A stretch of 64,000 nucleotides of DNA, from positions 1 through 64,000 of the forward strand of contig SJRY01000271.1 of NCBI GenBank assembly GCA_011319805.1, given 5' to 3'. The position numbers and the translations under genes are program-made. The notes below the pieces were generated by a model, which did no database searches, was not told where the DNA came from, and saw nothing but the letters and a program-made list of their open reading frames with translations. Source of the stretch: Macrocybe gigantea (Eukaryota; Basidiomycota; Agaricomycetes; Agaricales; Callistosporiaceae). Of the stretch, positions 1-10,824 are shown in pieces (the stretch's first letter is position 1; each line of letters starts with the position of its first letter).

Positions 1-699
1 TGTCTGCACGGGACTTGGTTCGAGGTTTCTGGGTGGACTGGAAGATCGCGACGTCTTCCCAGTTCGCGGGCAGACTGTCCTGATCAGGGCACCTTGGGTC
101 CGGTTTGGAAGGACGCTGGCGAGCGAAGACGCGACGTGGACGTACATCATACCCAGGCGAAGTGGAGAGCCGAGTCCGACTGACTTCATGCTTTTTCGTT
201 AGATAGAGTACTCATCCGTCTTGTCGTAACAGGTCATCGTAGGAGGCACAAAGGGGCCTGACGATTGGTATGTGCACGACACTATTCGATTGAAGTTTTC
301 TTGAGACGTTCGTGCCAGGTATCCCATCCCCCTCCAGACACCACAGAAGACATTTTGAAGCGCGCCTTTGCGCTCTGTCCAGAGCTTGCTCCGCCTGAAG
401 TGCGAGCGGAACGCGAGCCGACTCTCGAAGATGTCCGACCTATCGTCGTTGGCGAAGGCTGTGGCTTGCGACCCGTTAGGACAGGAGGCATCCGACTAGA
501 AGTGGAGTGGATGAAAGTTGGACGGGAGATCCAATACCCGTTGTATACACTATGGGTGCGTCCAGCTTGTCCAACATCGTCCCCTGGTTGACAGCCCGGC
601 GCTAGCCATGGAGGTTATGGTTTCCAGTCGTCCTGGGGCTCGGCGAACAAGACGTTGGGTCTTCTCAAAGACGCGCTGAGCAGGTCTGCAACCTTTTGA
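1..699 (+). CDS. D-amino-acid oxidase-like FAD oxidoreductase, C-terminal part (copy 1, 5' end outside window)
   Basis: This is the C-terminal half of a DAO-family flavoenzyme, which deaminates D-amino acids to 2-oxo acids, ammonia and hydrogen peroxide, usually in peroxisomes. The reading opens with the segment FPVRGQTVLIRAPWV, then WTYIIPRRSGE, VIVGGT (after an intron ending near 239), GCGLRPVRTGG, and finally HGGYGFQSSWGSA (607-645), the family C-terminal FAD-binding motif; the stop is at 697-699. It is a close paralog of the gene at 1279-2791. The frame breaks near 320, 528 and 550; each break is repaired by one base at a short C or T run, so it may be an intact gene with assembly deletions rather than a pseudogene. 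The intron donor after the RRSGE motif is also not a clean GT. No C-terminal SKL-type peroxisomal signal is evident (it ends SATF). Confidence 0.75.
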
Positions 700-1278
700 A
701 GGCGAGGCGAAAGCGTGTACAGCCCTTGATTAAGGGAAGTGGTGGGGTTGATTTGCCTACAGTAGTGTACTGCTCGTCCGACCCAGCGAAAGCAAAGGAA
801 TTTAAGCGATGTCATTCCTGCCACAATCTATCTAGGGCGGTGGTTTGAAGCGACTTTTACGTCAGTTATTGTCTCCAGTCAGTGCGCTTTATTCTATCGT
901 CAACGGTAATGACAGGGATCTAGGCAGACAAGGAACTTCGAATTGTAGAATCCTATCAGGTCCTATCACGGAGCATTGACAGATTTGAAGAGATAAGAAT
1001 CACGAAAAGTGAATTCAGTGAGTCAATAGGAACGGATCATAATTCATAACACCTGATCGTCGCGGGAAAATAACAAATTCACGAGCTTTAGCGGCGACTA
1101 TCTGTGGATGAAAACATGAACCTGCAATGACCTCACCTGATGACCTGGCCTTCCGCTTCCCCGCTTCCTTGGTTCCCAGCCCCAAACCTAACAGCCGGTC
1201 TGCTTATAAGAGGCCATTAATTCTTAGGCTTTCTCGATTGATTCCCACCTCGAAACGTTCTATTCCAGGTCAACCAAG
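700..1278. promoter_or_regulatory. Intergenic region upstream of the second DAO-like gene
   Basis: No coding region is supported here. A TATA-like TTATAAG near 1203 lies about 75 bp before the start codon at 1279 and fits a core promoter for the downstream gene. Confidence 0.35.
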
Positions 1279-2791
1279 ATGGCGAACGCTGCTCCTGAAC
1301 AACTGAAACGGGTCATTGTCCTGGGTGCTGGTAAGACTCGCTCTGACCGGGTAAATGTAGCCTTGAGTGACATCACGTTAGGGGCTATCGGCCTTACGAC
1401 CGCATTAAAGATCCAAGAGAAGGGAGGATATCATGTCACTATCATCGCCGAAGTCCTACCTAGTGACCCCAAAACGATCAAATATACGAGTCATTGGGCT
1501 GTGAGTGCCTACTGTTCGAGATATTTGACAAGGAGAGTCACACAATCAAATGTGGTAGGGAGCGCATCATGTCAGCTTTGTCGATGGCGATGTGAGACGA
1601 CCAAGTAAGTCGGCATTGACTATGTCTCGAGCGCGAATGCTGAGTAGGATTGCGCTGCCTTCTCAGAGATGGATCGCGATACCTTCGACGTCATGTGGGA
1701 AATGTCCGCACCAGGGGGCGCGGGTGAGGGTTGCTTCATGCGCCTGCACCAAGAGGAGTATTTTCGCGAGGAACGCCCCCAGCCTGATCGGTTGGAAGCA
1801 ATGCCTGACGTCAGTCTTTTCGCTGTTTAGAGTGATCACAATCGTTGCTCATCCACGCGTTTGAACGTAGTTCAAGGTCTTGCCGAAGGACTCACTTTCG
1901 CTAAAGGAAGCCGTCCACGGTATATCCTTCACGACCGTCACCATCGAACCGCCAGTCTACCTAAATTATCTGATGAGCCGATTCTTGGCTGCAGGCGGGT
2001 CCATCGTGCGGGGGGCGGTCCAGCACATTAGTGAAGTCGTCGAAGGCGGGGTCTCTCCCTGGGCTGGAGGGCGAGTAGGACCCTCACCTCCAGACGCCGT
2101 TGTCGTGTGCGTCGGACTGAGTGCGAGGTCACTGGGAGGGGTTGAGGACAAGGAGATGTATCCAATTCGTGGGCAGACCGTCCTGCTTCGGGCTCCATGG
2201 GTTCGATCTGGAAGGACCCTCAGCTCCAGCAACGGCACGTGGACATACATCATTCCTAGAAGGAGCGGAGAGGTATGCAGCGTTTCCGTCTCTTCGGGGT
2301 TTTGATTTTTATGTGATCTGGTAAGATCATCGTTGGTGGCACACTAGGAGCGAACGACTGGTGTGCCTTGTTCACCTTTAGGCATGCACATGAGGTTGAA
2401 GCGTGTTTTCAGGTATCCTCGTCCTAGACCAGAGACAACCAGAGATATCCTTGAGCGTGCACTGGCCATATATCCCGAACTTGCACCGCAAGAGATCCGG
2501 GAATTGCGAGAACCGACTGTTGACGATCTATATCCCCTCATCATAGAAGAAGGATGCGGTCTTCGGCCGGCACGGCGTGGAGGCGTCAGGCTAGAAGCCG
2601 AATGGGTCAAGTCTACCAAAGAAAGAGGGAAATTCCTATCGTGCATAATTATGGGTTGGTTTTTTTCGTGCGAATAGACGGATGCATTTTGTTGACATGC
2701 ACGACATAGACATGGAGGTTTTGGGTATCTATCATCTTGGGGATCTGCTGTGATAGCCGTGGATCTTCTAGAGAGTGCCTTGGCAGAGTAA
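1279..2791 (+). CDS. D-amino-acid oxidase-like FAD oxidoreductase (copy 2)
   Basis: This is a full-length DAO-like gene in about seven exons. Exon 1 encodes RVIVLGAG, the start of the Rossmann FAD-binding motif, completed as GAIGLTTALKIQEKGG after an intron near 1331-1380. It continues with YTSHWA then GAHHVSFVDGDVRRP after an intron near 1500-1559, MWEMSAPGGAGEGCFMRL, FTTVTIEPPVYLNYL, DAVVVCVGLSARSLGG, WTYIIPRRSGE, IIVGGTLGANDW, GCGLRPARRGGVRLEAEW, IPIVHNYG and HGGFGYLSSWGSA, the DAO C-terminal signature. The stop is at 2789-2791. One frame break near 2628 (GGG run) separates the GGVRLEAEW and IPIVHNYG segments; adding one base restores the family sequence. DAO enzymes oxidise D-amino acids to 2-oxo acids with H2O2 release. 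The tandem arrangement with copy 1 indicates local duplication. Confidence 0.85.
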
Positions 2792-2947
2792 CAACCACTC
2801 TCGACGTGAATAACGAGCGGGTATGTGTTTTTGGGAGTACAAAGCAAAATACCTAAGTATATATTCAAAAAAATATCATGTTTATCTGCGTTGCACAAGA
2901 GTCAATAGACATATGGACGCTACAACGTATTACACTACCTCGGCATC

Positions 2948-3820
2948 CTATTCATGTGTTGGTTTGCCATACCACCATTTCTGCAGCACGAATTTCTCTC
3001 CGTCGCGAACAAAATCCACTCTCCCCGCAAACGTTTTGTTCGAGAGAAGAAGGGGAAACCAAAATCGGTCGCTCGCCCACATCTTGTCGACGGGAATAGG
3101 ACGAGCATTGGCGTCGTTTGGGACAGGGTCAGTGAGGACATCGAACCATTCTGGACGCATCTCGTCCGTCCTGTTTAGAATTAGTGGCTGCCTGTGATGC
3201 GGAGACATGCGACTCACTCGACCACAACACCTGAATATTCGTCACCCCTGAAGATTTCAATCTCAAAAGCCCGGTCCACTCCTTCACTAAGGAAAAGAAT
3301 GAAACCAGCATGTTTCAAAGGGGCCTTTATCCCAGCTTCCTCCTGCGATGTCGATGAGCTTTTTCCTGCGAGACTTGATAATGCGAAACAGAGAAAATTC
3401 ATACCTGTAATTCGCGTACTGCTGCTTGCAGCGATGTCTCCTCTCCTTCAACTTTTCCACCTGAATCCTATGGTGATAAGGCATTTGATGAAGGAAGATG
3501 CTTAGTACATATGTACCAAATCCATTATACCTGAATGGGCAGTGATCAGTGTGAAAAGGTAACTTGAGTGGAGATATGGCAAATCACATATCCTTTCCGA
3601 ACCCCCGTTTCTTGTAGCCGAGAAGAATCTGTAGGAATAGTAAGAAAGGGTTGAAATTGTCCTACTATATTCAATGAGAAGCTACCTTTCCATCCTTGAT
3701 GATGAACGCATTCGTGTATTTCTTATGTTCCTTCATTGGTAGCCAGTCGACATCATCACCGCCGCTTGTGTAGTGCTCAAGATCACCATCGAGGCCAGGT
3801 GGATGATGCAAGGTCTGCAT
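2948..3820 (-). CDS. MTH1-like Nudix hydrolase (8-oxo-dGTP diphosphatase family)
   Basis: Read on the minus strand from ATG at 3820, the exons give WLPMKEHKKYTNAFIIKDGK, then ILLGYKKRGFGKG, then a complete Nudix box (G-x5-E-x7-REUxEExGU: GKVEGEE..., RELQEEAGI), followed by SDEMRPEWFDV and FWFPLLL. The SDEMRP-WF and MW-D-FWFPLLL segments are diagnostic of the MTH1/NUDT1 branch, which hydrolyses oxidised purine nucleotides such as 8-oxo-dGTP to keep them out of DNA. Introns lie near 3630-3690, 3540-3600, 3440-3510 and 3360-3400. The stop is at 2948-2950 after KPTHE. All frames join without repair. The neighbouring DAO-like genes produce H2O2, but any functional link is only suggestive. Confidence 0.87.
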
Positions 3821-4361
3821 TTCGCCCAACTGCTCTAGATGACAACCATTGCAACGCGTTAACGCGTTAGTTGCACGTGTATGCTCCTGTTGCTACGCGA
3901 GGCAAGTGGACAACATCAGAAAAAGATATCGGTTTCTCCTTCTGACCTCGACGACTGCGATTCGGAAGGGCTGAAAAGCTGGCACATATTCAATGAATAT
4001 CCCAATTCAAGGACATTCTGTAGACGATGATCTAGTCTTATGATGTCCCAACCGTTCAACGAGCTATGCATGAGTCATGACAATTCATGGTCGAGGACAA
4101 GTTCATTGCTTATAACCTGGGCGAATTCAGCCAAATCTATACTTTGAATCCAAGTGGCGAGCTGGGCGGCCGGAAGGAGCATGTACGGAGAACATTCCTA
4201 TTTTCTTGCTAGGCGATCGATGACTTAGTACACTGGGAGTTGGCTGTACTGTTCCGTTTATGGGTCGGGTGATTATGTCAGCTCACTATTTCTTGCTCAC
4301 ACCACGACGATATAGGTCTTGACTTCATCCTCGGTTCTTCCTTATTGCTGGTGACTCCTTC
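3821..4361. other. Divergent intergenic region between the Nudix gene and the kinase gene
   Basis: About 540 bp with no supported coding sequence. It should hold the promoters of both divergent neighbours. No clear TATA box or repeated motif was seen. Confidence 0.3.
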
Positions 4362-7312
4362 ATGGTTCCCAGCCAGGTTAAAAGACCCGCGTCGACCTCA
4401 CCGTCGGGTGAAAGAGCACCGAAAAGACCCGCTCCATCCACCCCGGAGGAAGGCGAAGTAGACGACGATCCCAATGCTTCCAATGCAACAGCAACACCAT
4501 CAACTCTCCCTCCTTTGCCATCTTCCTTGCCCGCAAAACCTGTTACTGCAAAACCCAAAGTGCCCTTCCCATTTAAGAAGAAAAGCGACCCAGCCCACCC
4601 ACCAAATGGCGTAGACACCAAGAACGCCACTAGCCAGTTACCATACGACAGACCGGAGGAAGACGACCGGGGTTTTCGTGACGCTGATACCAGGAGGAAA
4701 GGTATACGCAGCATCAAACCTCTAGCAGATCACTGGGAGCCGAGGTATGAACGGGCCGACAATAGGTATCCCCACGAAGGGACCACTATCCGAGAGACCC
4801 TAGGGATCGTGGCAGGTCCCCGCCGTCATCTTACTCCCCTTCTCGTTCGCCGGGTTCTTCGTCTTCCAACTATCGCGAAAAGCATAGGCTTCCTGCACCT
4901 CGTTCGCCCGAGCCGAACTTTTCGCCACCCAGGCGGGAATACGATTTGGACAGACGCAGAGAAAGAGACTGGAGTGATCGAGAACGAGGGCGGTATCGCG
5001 ACGATTACGACGACAGGCGGTGGCCTCCCGACTACAATGACCATGGAGGTCGATACTATCGTCCGCAGCAGCCCCAAGGCGACTATTGGCGAAGTAACGC
5101 AGGCGAACATGATTTGTGGAGAGACGACATGGACAGAAGGCCTTCACGACGGGATGACCGCCCCATGATTATTACCGCGATCAGGATCGTTCGAGAAGAA
5201 TGGACAGCTATAGACCGCCTTCTCCAGGCCCCCCTTCACGGTCTGAGCAGCACCCTTCGTCCCCTCCCCCTTCTCGCCACCATGAATTACCTCGCCCTGC
5301 TGATAGCGCGTTAATCGGAACACCGCCCCCACCGTCATCATCCCCTCCACCTGCACCTCCGCCTGATCCTCGCCTGAAAAATCAGCTGCCTATGCAGCAC
5401 TCCTTTGTCAGTATACCAATGAAGCGCCCGGGCGCACCCATGGATGTGCATTCGCCTGCCTCCATGTCGTTACCACCCACGAAGCAGTACAAGGATGCTC
5501 AGTCGGAGCGCAAGCCTCCAGAAGTTCAGAAATGGGCTAAATCTGTCAAGCGCCCCATCAAGATTCGGTCGAGAAAAGAAGAAGCTGAAGTTTATGGCCG
5601 CATGTTCGTTGGTTGTGGGATGCAGTCCGACTATGAGGTCACCACAAAGTTAGGCGAAGGGACCTTTGGGTTAGTATGCTTCAACCGCAGATATGTCCTT
5701 TGTCTCTTACGCAGTCTTATAGTGAGGTGCATAAAGCGATTCACAAAATCACGGGCAAGGCCGTTGCCTTAAAACGGATCCTGATGCATAACGAGAAGGA
5801 GGGGATGCCGGTCACGGCTCTGCGTGAAATCAAAATCCTCAAGGCTCTCCACCATCCCTGTATCGTCGAGATTCTGGACATGTTTATTGTCAGAAGTGAG
5901 ATTTGTTTATTATCTGCTTTGAAACACATCTCACATGATCCAGGTACGGAAAAGGATCCTCTTTCAGTATATATGGTCTTTCCCTACATGGATCATGACC
6001 TTGCGGGTCTATTAGAGAATGAGAGGGTCAAACTTCAGCCAAGTCATATCAAGCTCTACATGAAGCAGCTGCTGGAGGGGACAGAATATATGCATCGGGT
6101 TAGTCCTGCGGGCATTACCTATAGTATTGTCTCATCAGCTGGCATCAGAACCACATACTCCATCGTGACATGAAGGCTGCGAACTTGCTGATCTCAAACA
6201 CCGGCTCTCTCAGAATTGCGGACTTCGGTCTGGCTCGTGCGTACGATCCCAGCATCGTTCGTGGTGGTCTCGACCATCGAGGAAAAGAGCGCAAGTACAC
6301 AAACTGCGTAGTGACTCGATGGTACCGCCCTCCAGAGCTTCTCCTTGGGGCCCGCCAATATGGCGGCGAAGTGGACATCTGGGGCATTGGGTAATTGTTT
6401 GCAGATAATGCTCTCTGCATCCCTGTTTTCATATCCTTTTTCCCGTTGCAGCTGCGTATTGGGGGAAATGTTTACGCGGCGGCCAATTCTCCCAGGCAAT
6501 TCGGACCTCGACCAGCTGGAGAAGATATGGCAATTGTGCGGAACGCCCAATCAGCATACGTGGCCTAACTACGATGCGCTTCCTGGCTGTGATGGCGTCA
6601 TTCGTTTCAATACCACACATTCTAGAAAGCTGAAACAGACATACGAAAGGTTAGTTTGGATCAGTCCTTCTGCATAGAGTAATAGGCCCAGACCAATTTC
6701 CATCAGTGTTGGACCGGAGACCGTCGACTTGCTGGACAAGTTGTTGACGTGTAATCCGAGAGAGCGTATCACCGCCTCACAAGCATTGGAGCATGACTAC
6801 TTTTGGACCGATCCATTACCTGCCGATCCAAAGACGTAAGTAGACTCACTTTTGCGTACGATGGCTCTGCCTAAACCCTTCAAACCAGTCTGCCATCCTA
6901 CGAGGCATCTCACGAGTTTGACAAGCGCGGGCACCGCAACCAGCAGCACGGTCACCATCCCATAGGACCGCCATTCGACCAACCCCCTCGGCATGCAATG
7001 AACCAACCCCCACCACAACCTCTTTTCCCGCGCCAGCCTCCGCCGCCTCATGGCCTCAACGGCCCCATGCACTACCCCCCGCATCCGCACATGCAGCACC
7101 CTCATCCGTCTGTGCCGCCGCCGTACGGTGGCCGAGGCATGCATCCATACTCCCGCCGTCCACCGTACCCCGATAACCGACCACGACAACCGCCCCCGTC
7201 CCATCTTCCTCCTCGGCCTATGGCACCGCTGGGCATTCCGCCTCGCCAGGCGAACGTCGGAAGGCATGGCGAGCCCCCAAAGGCGGGCAGCAACGAATTG
7301 AACTATGGATGA
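4362..7312 (+). CDS. BUR1: Bur1/CDK9-like cyclin-dependent kinase with RS- and proline-rich tails
   Basis: This serine/threonine kinase belongs to the CDK9/Bur1 (P-TEFb) group that phosphorylates the RNA polymerase II C-terminal domain and Spt5. The N-terminus is acidic and proline-rich, followed by an Arg/Ser/Asp/Tyr-rich segment (about 4790-5250). The kinase domain starts at [13 protein letters not shown] (P-loop), then VALKRILM (catalytic Lys), the cyclin-binding helix PVTALRE (PITALRE in human CDK9), [12 protein letters not shown] (catalytic loop), [11 protein letters not shown] (DFG), [18 protein letters not shown] (T-loop) and GCVLGEM. The C-terminal tail (6890-7312) is rich in Pro, His and Gln. 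Small introns interrupt the kinase domain near 5670, 5900, 6100, 6390, 6650 and 6840. The RS-rich part needs single-base additions near 4790 and 5163 (CCCC). As this kinase is expected to be essential, these are probably assembly errors. Confidence 0.9.
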
Positions 7313-7624
7313 AGATAGACTTCTCTTGCGTGGAATGTTTCGCAGCAATGGCATCCTTATCACCCCTCCCGCTCCGTCGCCGCTTGTGCTGGTGATCTCG
7401 TATTTTTCCCTTCCTGTCGGACGTGTTGTTTATGTTGCACTATCATCATGTAATTAGCATAATCTCTGTCGCAATCTGCAAGCTTGGTTTCCAGTGTCGC
7501 AATGGTGTCAAAAAGGTCATGCATGAATTTAGACAGACACAGATCACATTGCAGAAGGATATCGCAGCACTGAGGGCAACTCTGGTACCGAACACACTAC
7601 AAGTAGATAGAAAATTGCTCTCTG
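7313..7624. other. Convergent intergenic region
   Basis: About 310 bp between the convergent 3' ends of the kinase and lectin-like genes. It presumably contains both 3' UTRs. No gene is supported. Confidence 0.3.
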
Positions 7625-8258
7625 TTAGAGCGCAAATTTGTTTCGCACGTCCTCGGCAGTCTTGACCAAAATCCAGCGCTTCTTCTCATCTCCACTGCCA
7701 GATGAGATGGCGATATTGGAGCCGACAACCGCATGATCAAGACCCCAATAGGCAGTCTCAGCACCATCTTGAATGCTAAAAAATCGGACAAACAGATTGT
7801 TCACCTCAGAGTTGCACCGGTGGTAAGGAAGGAAACTCACGTGTAGCCTTCGTCGCCGTTGTTGATGGTCCAGACGTACGATCCCGCCGGAAGGATCTTC
7901 ACACCTTCGTCGCCCCAAGCGGCTTGGAGTTTCTGGTCTCCAAGAGGAGAGATGGATTGCGTCTTGGCGTCGTAATCCCTGACGACCCACTAAAAATGTG
8001 CACGAGTCAGACAATCGCCAAGTCGTATCAGGGAATTCCTTCGCCGTACGCGCTGCTTAGATTCGTCGGTGCTCCCCAGAGGGGTAAGCGTTGCGTATTG
8101 CCCTTGGCCGTTAAAGGTCATCGTCAGAATATGACCCTCAGGGGAGAAGACCCTGTTGATGATATAGTAGGTGTCGGCGGGGGCTTTGCCGTCGGGTTCG
8201 CAGCGACAAGCTGACCAAAGGCCGCAAAGGCAACGATCAAAGGTGCAAAGTACTTCAT
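7625..8258 (-). CDS. Small secreted beta-trefoil (CCL2/ricin-B-like) lectin-like protein
   Basis: Translation from 8258 begins with a signal peptide, MKYFAPLIVAFAAFGQLVAA, followed by ADTYYIINRVFSPEGH, LTMTFNGQGQYATLTPLGS, then WVVRDYDAKTQSISPLGD, KILPAGSYVWTINNGDEGY, and finally TAYWGLDHAVVGSNIAISSG and GDEKKRWILVK, with the stop at 7625-7627. The repeated Trp/Gly/Ile blocks match secreted CCL2-like beta-trefoil proteins common in mushrooms, which bind fungal or nematode glycans or act as protease inhibitors. Introns lie near 7790-7845 and 7990-8080. The signal peptide and mature part are one base out of frame near 8190 (CCC run). This is either an assembly deletion or a genuine inactivating shift. 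The carbohydrate ligand cannot be predicted. Confidence 0.68.
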
Positions 8259-9200
8259 GACTGCATGGAAGAAAAGAACACATTCAGCGGTGGGCCACAA
8301 CACCATTAGGCGTGATGCGATGCCTACTTGTTTTCTGGTCACTTGGTTGACGGTCTAGAAATACAGAGTCAGACGTGAAAGTGCCAAATGAGGAGACAGA
8401 TGTGTTCACTAACCAATTCCTGGGTTTGGAGGATGATGTCTATCTTTCGGCCTTGAGACCTCTATTATATACTGTTGCAGAGGTCGTACACGTTGGATGT
8501 CGTAAATTCGGAATTGGAAGCCAAACCAAATCTGCATCGACAGAAGGAATGGAACAACCAGGGCCGCTGAGGCATTCGTTGGGTTCTGGGTTCGCATAAG
8601 TCGCGAGAGCCTTATGACAAACCGAAACGTTCTCTTGCTAAGTGCTGAAACGGAATGATCGCCACTTTTAGAGTCTTTTAACGCCAAAGGTGGGCCGAAA
8701 AAGAGTGATAGCGCCGCAACTCGGATCAGAGGGATGTGTGCGAGCAAGCATTTCCAAGGCCGATGTCATTGAGGGAGCATTCTCTGCGCACCTGCGTACG
8801 ACACGTTGTGACTAGGCTTCCATATCAACAGGGGTGGAACGGACCATGCTAATCAAGATGCTTCGGCGAAAACGAGATGCAAGCGAAGACTTTCCAATGC
8901 AGTAGAAAATTGGGAGAATGAAACGCCAAAGACAACCGCAGATTGAGACGAAGAGGATCTGTTAATTCGGGAGACTAGGTGGCGCTGCGGGGAGCAATTA
9001 CGTTGAAGACATACAGCATATGTCGAACTTATGATGCGAAATTTGTTTGGGGGGGCTAAGTGCGGGGAAAGAAAGCACTAAGCCAGCAATAGATTAGAGG
9101 ATAATAGGATGGTGAAACGGAGATGAGAGGAAGCTAAATGAATAACGAGCAGTTCGGGATAAATCTTACAATACCTTACATAAGCAATTGCCTAGACGTA
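8259..9200. other. Intergenic region left of the transposon nest
   Basis: No gene is supported. A 112-codon open frame on the minus strand (8409-8747) has no recognisable domain and no convincing start context. The last bases, TA at 9199-9200, are the left TA target-site copy of the mariner element. Confidence 0.4.
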
Positions 9201-9236
9201 TGGTGCGCGTCACTTAGTCACCACCAAAATGTGACA
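9201..9236 (+). repeat. Left terminal inverted repeat of the mariner element
   Basis: 36 bp, an exact reverse complement of 29885-29920; preceded by TA at 9199-9200. Confidence 0.93.
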
Positions 9237-9376
9237 GTGGCCAATTTCGCCTGGTCGGATTTTTTTTTTCCAGCCACATACATGTTTGATGACGAGGAGA
9301 TGTAATTTGCGATACGATTAACAGTTTTGATGAGACGAAATAACAAAACGTGCTCATCTCCCGAAATTTTCATGCA

Positions 9377-9668
9377 ATGCCACCCAAAAATTATCAGAAA
9401 GCGGCAGCAGAACGAGCTCGTGCAGCCTCCTTCCAAAATTCCACTGTGAGCTCAATTTCATCGAATTCTTTTGGGGCGCAGTGAAACGGTATCTCCGAGA
9501 GCATTGTGACATGTCATATGAAACACTCAAGTCAAATATGCCAGTCGCACTGGCTTCCGTGTCATTGATAACAATCCGGCGATGGGAACATCGCATTCAC
9601 AGGTGGATGGAGGCCAACATAGAAGGCTTGAGCACAGTTGATGCCCAGCTCAAGGTCAAGGCCTTCAG
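9377..9668 (+). pseudogene. Tc1/mariner transposase remnant, 5' portion
   Basis: Eighteen codons from ATG at 9377 (MPPKNYQKAAAERARAAS) are joined out of frame to the C-terminal part of a DDE_3-type transposase: LPKFHCELNFIEFFWGAVKR, YLREHCD, TIRRWEHRIHRWMEA, DAQLKVKAFS. The ELNFIEFFWG block carries the last catalytic acidic residue of this family. Almost all of the N-terminal DNA-binding and first catalytic parts are missing. The frame continues at 29623 on the far side of the inserted DNA. Confidence 0.85.
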
Positions 9669-9988
9669 TGTTACAGACGCTGCCCAAAGGACTATTCATT
9701 TTCTTATCTTATCTTTCCCACATCCCTTATCTCCCCCATCATGCTGCGCAGCGCGCAGCCATCGAGTCATCCCACTTCCCTAGTCATCCTGAGTCATCTC
9801 TTTCCAGTCTTACTCATCCGCAGTCCACAGCATTGCGCAGCCCATGGTCCGTGCTCGAGTACTGTAATGTATATAAGGACTCCCAGATGTACCAGTAGCG
9901 CTAGGCTTAATATTCCTTTTGCCATCATCTCAAGACCACTCTCGCACTTAGTCTGCCCGAGTCCTTCTGAGATTCGTCTAGCCTAACA
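9669..9988 (+). repeat. Solo LTR of the Ty3/gypsy family (copy 1)
   Basis: A 320-bp LTR, TGTTAC...CTAACA, flanked by the direct 5-bp duplication TTCAG (9664-9668 and 9989-9993). It carries the same TATATAAGG box and AGGCTTAATAT start region as the full element at 16865-23370. By eye it is identical to the solo LTR at 23838-24157. It lies only a few bases left of the Crypton border. Confidence 0.95.
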
Positions 9989-9996
9989 TTCAGTTC

Positions 9997-10824
9997 TATG
10001 AACGACTCCCCGTGACCTGCGACCGTGTCTCCAACCTGGGGTCACTGGCCGCCCACTGACTCAGCTCGGCACCGCCACCGCGTGACTCGACGCCTCCGGC
10101 GCCTTCCCCTCCCTCAGGCTCGAGGCCCCCTCCGTCCACGTCCTCTACCGTGCGCTGCTCGCTGCTGCCGCGAGACGCGTCCCTGGACAGGTGCCCCGCC
10201 ACCCCTCTGGCCCCTCTGCAGCGCTGGGGATCGTCCCAGCCCGGCCCTCCCCCGCTGCACGACCAGCAGCAGCCCTCGATGCCGGATCCAGCAACGGTGT
10301 GACCCACGCAGCCCCCGGACCCTCGACTGAATCTGTCGAATCCGATCGGCCCCACCGTGGTCTCAGGTCATGACGCGTCTGGCTGGCCGGGTCACAGGAA
10401 TTTGAATGGTGCCGAGGGTGACGCTCCCGCCGATGCGCTGGCCGTCAAACGAAGCCATTCTCCGTTCGATCGTGGGGCTCAGCGCTCGGCAGGGGAATTG
10501 GTCCCAAAACTGCAACCAAATTCGGGTCATGGCTACGGTGAGTAACGCGTTTCGACGATTCCGAGGGTGCTGCACTTACAAGCAGCATGCAGCGAGTGCT
10601 GGGCGTCCATCCGGGGCTCCTTCGACCTCCGCCCAAGCCACTGGGGACAGGATTTCGTTCGCGGCAGCCCGGCACGCTTCTTGACGGCCGCCAGTCATTT
10701 CACGGACTCTCCGACTTGGTAGCTGTTGCAGGACGAACAACGAAAGGGCTTTTCGGGCAGAATACACGACGTACAAGTACATAGAGGACTGCTATGGGAA
10801 TGGTACAAAAGTTGCATGTGTGAA
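9997..10824. other. Left part of the Crypton element without an assigned gene
   Basis: A GC-rich stretch (10025-10370) has open frames on both strands, but their composition is that of GC-rich non-coding DNA. A possible small plus-strand gene (about 10380-10840, with an intron ending near 10570 and containing a segment AEYTTYKYIEDCYGNG) cannot be confirmed by homology or splice logic. Confidence 0.3.

Noticed and set aside
1..699. Pseudogene call for the first DAO-like copy
   Set aside because: The frame breaks are all single-base and at short runs, like those in essential genes of the window, so decay is not established.
2344..2898. 184-codon minus-strand frame
   Set aside because: Antisense shadow of the DAO-like gene, whose exons and signature motifs explain the same DNA.
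8409..8747. 112-codon minus-strand frame
   Set aside because: No recognisable domain and no promoter or intron logic; looks random.
9741..9986. Open frames inside the LTRs, repeated in all four copies
   Set aside because: They recur only because the LTR is repeated; they cross the LTR promoter and end at the LTR edge.
10025..10373. Open frames on both strands in a GC-rich stretch
   Set aside because: Composition-driven; Pro/Arg/Ala-rich products in several frames, no conserved motif, no consistent splice sites.
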